Assembly (NCBI GenBank): GCA_022736495.1
Contig: DZCR01000002.1
Span: 1 to 64,000, forward strand
Direction of reading: 5' to 3'
DNA: 64,000 bases
Source of the DNA: Desulfobacca acetoxidans
GTDB lineage: Bacteria; Desulfobacterota; Desulfobaccia; Desulfobaccales; 0-14-0-80-60-11
Shown: positions 54,700 to 61,914 of the stretch, in pieces
Position numbering within the stretch: position 1 is the stretch's first letter
Layout: every line of letters begins with the position of its first letter
The notes under the pieces: model-generated
What the model was told of the DNA's origin: nothing
Database searches by the model: none
Seen by the model: only the letters and a program-made list of their open reading frames with translations
Position numbers and translations under genes: made by a program

Positions 54700-56935
54700 A
54701 TTCAGCCCTGTGTATGGGAATATCGATGATAAACCTGGTGCCCCGGGGCACGTTATCCTCCACCCGGAGGAAACCCTGATGCTCCGAGACGATGGAATTG
54801 ACAATGGGCAGACCCAGGCCGGTGCCGCCCCGCTTGGTGGAGAAGTAAGGCTCGAAGATCCTGATCTTGTCCCGGTCCGGGATGCCAACGCCGGTATCGG
54901 CCACGATGAGTTCCACCCGGTCTTGAGACAGGTCTCCCTTAACCGACACGGTGATGGCGCCGCTCTTCGGGATGGCGGCCAGGGAATTATCCAACAGGTT
55001 AAGGAGCATCCGCTTGACCTGTTCCCGGTCCAGGAGCAAGGAGGGGAGGTTCGGGTCAGGCTGGAAATCCAGGGTGATGCGCGGCTGGACCTCTCGGTAA
55101 AGAAGCAGGGTTTCTTGGATCAGGGCGTTGAGGTCCTGGGGGGACAGCGTCAAATGGGGCAGCCGGGAAAACCGGGCAAATTCGTTAACGAGGTTCTTGA
55201 GCTCATCCACCTGGTTGATGATGATCTGGGTGCATTCCCCAAAGATCTGGTCGTCTGCGCCCAGATGGCCGCTGAAGCGGCGTTGCAGGCGTTGGGCCGC
55301 CAATTTGATGGGCGTCAGCGGGTTTTTCACTTCGTGGGCGATTCTACGGGCCACCTCCCGCCAAGCCGCCAGCCTCTGGGCCCTTTCCAACTCGGTCAAG
55401 TCCTCGAAGACCAGCACTACTCCCAGGTCCCGACCCGCTTCATCTTTGAGCACCGTGGCTTTTACCAAAAGATAGAGGGTCTGGTCCGGCAAAACCAGGT
55501 GCAGGGGCTTTTCCACCATGCCCCGGGGTGACTTGTGGGCCGCAGCCACCACTTCGGCCATACGGTTGTACTCCCCGGAGGGCAAGAGCACCCGCCCATC
55601 CTGGCCCAGAACGTTTTCCCGCTTGACTCGGAGCATCTGCGCGGCGGAATCGTTAATACTGGTCACTCGCCCGTCGGCGTCGATGCCAATCACCCCCGCG
55701 GCCACGTTTTTCAAAAGGATTTCCATGTCCCGCTTTTGGGTGGAAATCAAGGCGTGGCTGTCGCTCAGCTGCCGGTAGGTCGCGGCCAACTGCGCCTGGC
55801 TCTGCTGCAAGTCATGGGTCATCTTGTTAAAGGATTGCACCAGGAAGCCGATTTCATCCCGACCCTCTTCATTGATATGGATATCATAATTTCCCCCGGC
55901 CACCTTGACGGTGCCTTCGGCCAACTGGCGGATGGGGGTCGTGATCTCCCGGGCCATGTAAAAAGCCAGCCAGATCGCAGCCATGATGGCGATAAGGGTG
56001 ACGATGATCAGGGTCAGGTAATGGCTCACCTTGACGGGACTGAAGAGCAGGTGTCGCCGGCGCAGATCCTGAAGACTCTTGGCCGCGGTGGCAATCTGGA
56101 GGAGTTGGGCCTGGGGAATGAGTTGGCGCACCACCACATACCCTTCCAGGGAACCTTCGGCATCCTGGAAGGGCACCGACAAGGTCAAGAGTTCTCCCTT
56201 AGGAATGACCTGGCGGATGATCTTTTCCGGGGTCGGCACGGCCAGATCACTATCCGGCGCGATATTAGGCGGCAAGCGTTCCAGGTCCGGGGCGAAGCTC
56301 GCAGCTACCACTCCTCCTTTGAGATTAAGTATCTCCAGGCTCGATAGGTGGAAGACCTCCCGGTGTACGGTCAGAAAATCCTCCAGAGCGAAGCGATCCC
56401 CCCGATTTAAGTCCGCCCGATTGGTGAGATCCAGACTTACCAATCGGGCGCAGGCAAGGAGCTTGCCCTTCAGTTGCTGGCCCACTTCGCGGTTTACCGC
56501 TAAGGCTTGGTCCAAGGACTGCTCCACCTGGCGATCCCAGGAGTAATCCACCCGGCTGGAAATCAGTTGCCAGGCCATGAAAAAGAGAAACATAGTGGGC
56601 AGCAGGGTCAGGGTAATAAAGGTCAGGACCAGCCGGGTGCGCAGGCGAGAGCCAAATACCTTGCGTCTCCTTTCCAAAAAAAGCTTGGAAAGATGACGAA
56701 AAATAAGAAAAGTAAAGAGCAGGAGCAAAAAGGTGTTTAAATTGAGTAGTCCGAAGGCCAGAAGACTGCCGGTCACCGGCTGGCCGCCCCGGTGTACCAA
56801 GTGAATCTCCACAGAGGTGATGGCCACCACCAGAACTAGCAAGATGGCGATGAGGATGCGTTCCCGGCGGCGTTTGCGCTGTTCAGGCTGGAGCACAGTT
56901 CCGAGGTTAGGTGAGCGCTTACGGAGCATGAGCAT
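54674..56935 (-). CDS. NtrY-like sensor histidine kinase
   Basis: 753 aa. Three N-terminal helices (about residues 28-48, 58-82, 107-128), an extracytoplasmic region to about 310, a fourth helix and HAMP (REITTPIRQLAEGTVKVAGG). A PAS domain follows (AAGVIGIDADGRVTSINDSA). HisKA has the H-box ARRIAHEVKNPLTPIKLAAQ, and HATPase has N-box MLLNLLDNSLAAIP and G1 VADTGVGIPD. The layout is that of NtrY kinases. It overlaps both flanking genes (17 and 26 bp), so stoichiometric production with the regulator is likely. Confidence 0.94.
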   Translation of the reverse strand: MLMLRKRSPNLGTVLQPEQRKRRRERILIAILLVLVVAITSVEIHLVHRGGQPVTGSLLAFGLLNLNTFLLLLFTFLIFRHLSKLFLERRRKVFGSRLRTRLVLTFITLTLLPTMFLFFMAWQLISSRVDYSWDRQVEQSLDQALAVNREVGQQLKGKLLACARLVSLDLTNRADLNRGDRFALEDFLTVHREVFHLSSLEILNLKGGVVAASFAPDLERLPPNIAPDSDLAVPTPEKIIRQVIPKGELLTLSVPFQDAEGSLEGYVVVRQLIPQAQLLQIATAAKSLQDLRRRHLLFSPVKVSHYLTLIIVTLIAIMAAIWLAFYMAREITTPIRQLAEGTVKVAGGNYDIHINEEGRDEIGFLVQSFNKMTHDLQQSQAQLAATYRQLSDSHALISTQKRDMEILLKNVAAGVIGIDADGRVTSINDSAAQMLRVKRENVLGQDGRVLLPSGEYNRMAEVVAAAHKSPRGMVEKPLHLVLPDQTLYLLVKATVLKDEAGRDLGVVLVFEDLTELERAQRLAAWREVARRIAHEVKNPLTPIKLAAQRLQRRFSGHLGADDQIFGECTQIIINQVDELKNLVNEFARFSRLPHLTLSPQDLNALIQETLLLYREVQPRITLDFQPDPNLPSLLLDREQVKRMLLNLLDNSLAAIPKSGAITVSVKGDLSQDRVELIVADTGVGIPDRDKIRIFEPYFSTKRGGTGLGLPIVNSIVSEHQGFLRVEDNVPRGTRFIIDIPIHRAEYVGNAAGS

Positions 56936-58751
56936 CTTTTTGCGGCAATTTTACCGTGAAGGTGCTACCGGCTCCGGCGGTGCTATCCACGGTAGTAGCG
57001 CCGCGATGGTCGGTGATAATTTTGTTGATCACCGCCAATCCCAAGCCGGTGCCCTTATCCTTGGTCGTATAAAAAGGGTTGAAGATCTTTTCCAGCACGT
57101 CCTCGGACATCCCCTTGCCCGTATCCTGTATGGCGAACCATACCTGACCGTCCCGGGCTCCGGAGCTCAAGGTAATTTTGCCTTGGCCTTCCGTGGCCTC
57201 CACGGCATTCTTGACCAGGTTGACCAGCACCTGCTTGATCTGGTTGGGATCGACTTCCACGGGTGGCAGGTTCGGGTTCAACTGCTCTTCCAGAACCACC
57301 CCCTTTTCCTGGATGGAGTCTCCCATCAAGGCCACCACATCCATAATCACATCGTTGATATTGATTTCCTGTTTGCTGGGTAGGGCAGGACGCAAGAAAT
57401 CCCGCAGCTCCCCTAGAAAAGATTCCAGGCGTTTCACTTCATTCTGAATGATCCGCAGCTTCTCCTGGCAAGTCGGGTCCTCGGTAAGACGGCGTTCCAC
57501 CTGGTGGGCCATCCCCCCGATGACCATCAGGGGATTCTTGATCTCATGGCTGACATAAGCCGCAGCCTCCCCCACCGCAGCAAAACGTTCCGAGCGTAAA
57601 AGGCGCTCATGGGACTCACGCAACTCCTCGGTCTTCAACTCCACCTGGCGAGCCAGACTTTTGTTCCAGTAGTAAGCAGTGCCGATGAGGGCGCCTGAGG
57701 CCACCAGCACTGCGATGAAGAAGAGGGCCACCAGGAACAATTCCTGGTGCAGGACCTGCCCCACGCTTCCGGACACTTCCGCCACCGGGGCCACCACCGC
57801 CACGCCCCAGAGATTGTGCTGGGGGGCCTGGACTTGGGTAACACCGGTGATCAGGCCCTTATCAAACCTGATGGGAGTGTAGGCCACCAGTTTGGGAGTT
57901 TTCCCCAGGTGCTTGCGGTGCCACCCGGAGGTATATTTGCCCACACCCTCCTTGCCGGCCAGCATGTCAGCCTGAATTTCCCGGAGACCCTGAAAGGTGA
58001 TATCGGGAGTGCGCTCCTGGCGGACTTTGATGGCATTCTTACCGATGAAGCTTTTCTCATAGTGGGCCAGAAAAACACCGTCCTGGTCGATGATCCAGGC
58101 GTAGCCGGTCTGCCCGGATTTGACATCGGCAGTAGCTTTTTCGCAGATGAAAACGGGATTGATCAGGAACTCCAGAACCCCGGCTAATTGAGCATTAGGG
58201 CCCGGCCAATAGAGGGGAGTCAAAAAGCGCATAACCCTACGGCCTCTCCAGGGGGCGTCGGGGTAAACGAAGGTTGCGCTGAGAAACAGTTTGCCGCGGT
58301 GAGGCGGATCATGGGCCCAAGCAAGAAGGCTGGGCGGCAGTGTCAGGTTACCGGGTTTGGGAGCATTGGGGGCGGTGCTGAAGACCCGGACTCCCACCCC
58401 CTCGGCATTGTAACGGTTTATTTCTAAGATGCCAAACCGTTGATGCCGGGCAAACCGTTCCCCCAAAGCTGCCTCCAACTCCCCGTTATCGGCTCTGTCA
58501 GCCTGGAACAGCCCGGCATAGCCCATCAGGGCATTTTCCAGGAAGTCGAAGTAAGATTCCACGTTGTCGGCGATTTTCCGGGCCAAAAACAACTGTTGCT
58601 GGTTGAATTGTTCCTCGAGGGTGACCTCGACTTTATGGTTGAGCTGTTGCCAGAAGGTGTAAAAAAGAATGGACAAGAGGGCGGCCCCGGCCACAATGAC
58701 CACGATGGTCAGGCTCAGGCGAACAGCTCCCCGGGACCGGTTGGCTGGCAT
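56919..58751 (-). CDS. Cache-domain sensor histidine kinase
   Basis: 610 aa. The first helix (residues 13-33) and a second (about 338-362) bracket a large periplasmic double-Cache sensor (GYAWIIDQDGVFLAHYEKSF, YTPIRFDKGLITGVTQVQAP). A coiled linker leads to HisKA with H-box AAYVSHEIKNPLMVIGGMAH and to HATPase (VLVNLVKNAVEATEG, IQDTGKGMSED, GTGLGLAVINKI). No receiver or HAMP is apparent. It is first in the kinase-kinase-regulator operon. Cache domains usually sense small organic acids or amino acids; the ligand here is unknown. Confidence 0.94.
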   Translation of the reverse strand: MPANRSRGAVRLSLTIVVIVAGAALLSILFYTFWQQLNHKVEVTLEEQFNQQQLFLARKIADNVESYFDFLENALMGYAGLFQADRADNGELEAALGERFARHQRFGILEINRYNAEGVGVRVFSTAPNAPKPGNLTLPPSLLAWAHDPPHRGKLFLSATFVYPDAPWRGRRVMRFLTPLYWPGPNAQLAGVLEFLINPVFICEKATADVKSGQTGYAWIIDQDGVFLAHYEKSFIGKNAIKVRQERTPDITFQGLREIQADMLAGKEGVGKYTSGWHRKHLGKTPKLVAYTPIRFDKGLITGVTQVQAPQHNLWGVAVVAPVAEVSGSVGQVLHQELFLVALFFIAVLVASGALIGTAYYWNKSLARQVELKTEELRESHERLLRSERFAAVGEAAAYVSHEIKNPLMVIGGMAHQVERRLTEDPTCQEKLRIIQNEVKRLESFLGELRDFLRPALPSKQEININDVIMDVVALMGDSIQEKGVVLEEQLNPNLPPVEVDPNQIKQVLVNLVKNAVEATEGQGKITLSSGARDGQVWFAIQDTGKGMSEDVLEKIFNPFYTTKDKGTGLGLAVINKIITDHRGATTVDSTAGAGSTFTVKLPQKDAHAP

Positions 58752-58845
58752 ATCTCATTAACCCCTTAATTTTGTTGAATCTATCACTTTTTCTCTGGGT
58801 TGACAAGGATTCTCCCCGGAAAAAGGCGCCCCAGCCTCAACGTCC

Positions 58846-59652
58846 TTACTTTGATTCGGCCTTCTCCTTTTTACAGGCTGCCCAAATAGCGTCCATCTCC
58901 TCCAGAGTGGCAGTCTCCGGGGTCTTGCCGGCCTTGGCCAGGGTGCGCTCCACCACATTGAACCGCTTAATAAATTTATAAATGGTGCCTCGCAAGGCCC
59001 CCTCGGAATCGACTTTCAGAAAGCGGGCGACGTTGACCAGCGAGAAGAGTAGGTCACCCAGTTCTTCCTCCCAGGCCGGATTGGTAGGCTGAGACAGGGC
59101 CTCCCGCAGTTCTTGCCATTCTTCCTCCACTTTCTCCAGAGCCCCCTTGATATCAGGCCAATCGAAACCCATCCGGGCCGCAGCCTCCCCCAGACGCTGG
59201 GCCTGGATCAGGGCCGGCAGCGCCGGGGAGACCTTACCCAAAGACGGGGGGGCTGGTTCTTTGCCTTCCCGCACCTTGGCCTCCTGCCAGATGCGCCGCA
59301 GGTCTTCCTGGGTCTCGGCCTTAGCCTCCCCAAATACATGGGGATGCCGGTTGATCATCTTGGCCGCAATGCCCGCAATCACTTCCGTCAACGAAAAATC
59401 TCCCCGGTCCTGGTAGAGGTCGCTCAAGAACACCAGGTGCAGCAACAGATCGCCTAGTTCCTCTTTAATCTTGTCGGGATCGCCACTGTCCAGGGCCTCG
59501 ATTAATTCGTAGGCTTCTTCAAGCACATAGGTCTTGAGCGTCTCCGGAGTCTGCTGGGCGTCCCAGGGACACCCCCCCGGACCTCGCAGTTGGCGCACAA
59601 TAGCCACAAATTCATTGAGCGCCGCACCCGGATCGCTATTTTTGCCGGTCAT
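58846..59652 (-). CDS. mazG: nucleoside triphosphate pyrophosphohydrolase MazG
   Basis: 268 aa with two MazG domains. The first has LRGPGGCPWDAQQTPETLKT and YVLEEAYELIEALDSGD with EELGDLLLHLVFLSDL, the ExxE-type metal sites. The second has ALEKVEEEWQELREALS and EEELGDLLFSLVNVARFL. MazG hydrolyses (d)NTPs to monophosphates and PPi, cleaning the pool or tempering stringent response. The ATG at 59652 has TTGGAG upstream and removes a 23-residue extension that overlaps cvpA. Confidence 0.95.
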   Translation of the reverse strand: MTGKNSDPGAALNEFVAIVRQLRGPGGCPWDAQQTPETLKTYVLEEAYELIEALDSGDPDKIKEELGDLLLHLVFLSDLYQDRGDFSLTEVIAGIAAKMINRHPHVFGEAKAETQEDLRRIWQEAKVREGKEPAPPSLGKVSPALPALIQAQRLGEAAARMGFDWPDIKGALEKVEEEWQELREALSQPTNPAWEEELGDLLFSLVNVARFLKVDSEGALRGTIYKFIKRFNVVERTLAKAGKTPETATLEEMDAIWAACKKEKAESK

Positions 59653-59705
59653 GTCGATAAACTCCAAAAAAAATTTGAAAGATGGATATCCCCGAGGTTG
59701 TCGCT

Positions 59706-60317
59706 TCAGGCTCGGGACCACTTCCCCAGGGGCCGATTGGGGGTGGCCGGGGGGGTAAGCTCCTCACCCTTGCGAGGCCGAAACCCTTCGGCCTGGTGTT
59801 CTTCCCGGGGTAGGCGCCATTCCTTCAGATACTCGTTCAGGCGCTGTTTGAAGTCCGGGGGCAGTAACGTCAAAGATTGACGGGAGAAGGAGATGAGGTG
59901 GGGAGCCGCGACGGAACCTTGAAACAGGTGGGAGTTCTTGGGCAGCACCACGCTCAGGAACATCAGCCCGAATCCTACCAGGAGCGCCCCCTTGACCAGA
60001 GCAAAGGTCCCGCCCAGGAGACGGTCAAAAAAATCCAGGTAGAGATGGTACAACACCTGCTGGAGAAGATGAGCCACTAAGCGGGTGAGCCAATAGACGG
60101 CCACAAATATCACGGCAAAGGCGGCCCAGCGGGCATACAGGGGGTCGGCAATCCAGGGCCGGATCAGCTCGGCCAGGCGCAGATAGACATGGGCCGCAAC
60201 CACCACGCCCCCCACGATGCCCACCAGAACTGCCAATTCCTGAAAGAGGCCCCGATAATAGCCCCTGAGGGTGATCAAAGCCAAAAGCACAATAATTCCC
60301 AAGTCTAACAGGTTCAT
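59706..60317 (-). CDS. cvpA: CvpA-family membrane protein
   Basis: 203 aa with four hydrophobic helices in the first 130 residues (NLLDLGIIVLLALITLRGYY, LAVLVGIVGGVVVAAHVYL, WAAFAVIFVAVYWLTRLVAH, GALLVGFGLMFLSVVL). The DRLLGGTFALVKGALL stretch is the family landmark. The C-terminal tail is charged and soluble. CvpA homologues affect colicin V production, purine regulation and envelope stress. ATG 60317 is preferred to GTG 60323 because of AGGGA spacing. The stop is 53 bp before mazG. Confidence 0.88.
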   Translation of the reverse strand: MNLLDLGIIVLLALITLRGYYRGLFQELAVLVGIVGGVVVAAHVYLRLAELIRPWIADPLYARWAAFAVIFVAVYWLTRLVAHLLQQVLYHLYLDFFDRLLGGTFALVKGALLVGFGLMFLSVVLPKNSHLFQGSVAAPHLISFSRQSLTLLPPDFKQRLNEYLKEWRLPREEHQAEGFRPRKGEELTPPATPNRPLGKWSRA

Positions 60318-60385
60318 GCCCACCGTCCCTATGAGAACAAGGCCTATCAGAAAAACCGGTGACCGTCAAGGGCGGAGCGGGTTAG

Positions 60386-60452
60386 TGTGTCAATAGCACA
60401 TACAGATGTCCGGTTTTCATAGCACCTGAAATGTCCGGTTGAGTTTTACAGT
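60386..60452. mobile_element. IS21-like element end (solo)
   Basis: TGTGTCAATAGCACATACAG opens two imperfect direct repeats of about 22 bp: ATAGCACATACAGATGTCCGGTT-type and ATAGCACCTGAAATGTCCGG-type. Multiple repeats at a TGT...-starting terminus and the ATGTCCGGTT core are typical of IS21-family ends. No istA or istB gene lies beside it, so it is a stranded end. Confidence 0.45.
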
Positions 60453-60539
60453 ATGATCCCTTATCTTGGAGAAGTCTCGCCGGAGGATAGGGCAACGCTG
60501 GGGAGCGACCCGAGCGCCGGCGGGATGTCCGGGGAAGAG

Positions 60540-60718
60540 GGGGGAAGAGCACCCGCCGAATCTTCGACGAGTCGATCTGCAGTGAGCCGCAAAGGCGCTT
60601 AACCTGCTGCGACTTCCCGGTCAGCGTGCCGCCCAGCCTTATGACCCACTCCGGCGCCGGCAACAACCGTGCAGGTTTGCCCTGAGCCCGCGCCAGCCGG
60701 CGCACCAGCTCCGGTGAT
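60540..60718 (-). pseudogene. C-terminal fragment of an NAD-dependent sugar epimerase
   Basis: The minus strand reads SGSPELVRRLARAQGKPARL, LPAPEWVIRLGGTLTGKSQQ, VKRLCGSLQIDSSKIRRVL. This resembles the C-terminal region of SDR-family UDP-glucose 4-epimerase-like proteins (STPELIRRIARA...LLGSLQVDSSKIRRELGW). No Rossmann domain remains; after IRRVL the expected LGW block is lost by frameshift. It abuts a transposase relic on its upstream side. Confidence 0.6.
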
Positions 60719-61523
60719 CCAGAAGGTCTTGCGTCCTTGGTGGTCAGGCAAGCGAGGAATCCAGGTTTGGCGATAACAGCTGTGTGGCGTATGTTTCCCC
60801 AAGTTCCTTAAACGTTTTCCGTCTGCCATATTCCCGGTGCGCGCGATGGCAAAAACGAACCCCCAGGGGCGTTGGGAATCGGCCTTATCCCTGGCCTGGA
60901 TCAGTTTCATTTTGTCTTTGGCGGCAAAGGCGGCAGCGTCCAGGACCATAACCACCTGAGCCCACTCAGGGGGTTGAAAGTGGCTAAGCATGTGCCGAAA
61001 AAGCTCATTTCCCTTTTTATAATCGGGATGGCCTTTCGGCACGACCATCTGAAAATCCACGGCAATGCAGTAGTCCTCCCAGGCGCCATGAGCACGATGA
61101 ATTTGATCCCGAAGAACCAGGAATGGTGTTCATTCAAGCGCCTTTTTGCGCGGCCGGATTTTTGGGTCCCCGTTTGTCTTTGTGGCTGCCGGCGATAATC
61201 ATCTAGAGCACTTGGTTTTCGGGCACCGGGAGACTTTTTATGGCTTCCTCAGCAAACCAGTGGAAAAGCGCCTTGAGACTCCAATACCCGGCGGATAACA
61301 ACCGTCGGAAACGCCATTCGGTGATAAAACCAGGACTCAATTGAGATAAGCCGCTCAAGGTCCTGGCTCTCGAGGTGACAATCTGCATGACGATCAACCA
61401 GCAAAAGATCAACTGATGTCGATGGCGCCAGACACCGGGCATGCCGTTGAACAAGATTCTGATCGTGGGCGGCAACCAGGTAAATGACCATTTCCGCTTG
61501 ATACCCGGCATGGTTGAGACCAC
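60719..61523 (-). pseudogene. decayed DDE transposase
   Basis: Pieces of one transposase appear in several frames. They are HRHQLIFCWLIVMQIVTSRA, ITEWRFRRLLSAGYWSLKAL and FHWFAEEAIKSLPVPENQVL followed by a stop codon. AGSHKDKRGPKNPAAQKG comes next, then NEHHSWFFGIKFIVLM after a frameshift, and finally PKGHPDYKKGNELFRHML and RPWGFVFAIARTGNMADGKR. The order is correct for a single protein, so at least one nonsense mutation and two frameshifts have killed it. The C-terminus is replaced by the epimerase fragment. Confidence 0.75.
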
Positions 61524-61914
61524 CTGGAAAGGGGGATCTCTATCCGTATATAACTATTATTTTTACGAGTTTTTAATCCATAGATTTCGGTTTAAGATCA
61601 CAAATAAATAGTGCTATTTAATAACGATATGAGCATTAGCTGTAAGGATCATAAGAGGCAAAGGTAACTGTGGTTTTTCCCTTAGCCTTTCCCGTTACGC
61701 CATGGAACCAACCCCACCACTGGAGACCCCAAACACGATTCTTAACGTTGACATTATAGAAAATATTTTGTAAATAATATATGTAAGGTAAATTTTGTTC
61801 CCCTCATCCAGAAGGTCGATAAGTGGGGCCTCACATGGATATCCCGCCTAACCTGCCGGGTAAGTTGCGGCTTGCCGCCTGTTTTATCCGCGCCCTTCTC
61901 GTCGCAGCAACACC
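61524..61914. other. leader region of the cyclase gene
   Basis: AT-rich (about 61550-61800) and free of convincing ORFs. It contains the promoter at 61748-61776 and a leader of about 130 bases. Confidence 0.4.
61748..61776 (+). promoter_or_regulatory. promoter candidate of the cyclase gene
   Basis: TTGACA, 17 bases, TAAATA (6/6 and 4/6), in an AT-rich stretch. The start point would be near 61783, about 130 bases before the ATG. Confidence 0.5.
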
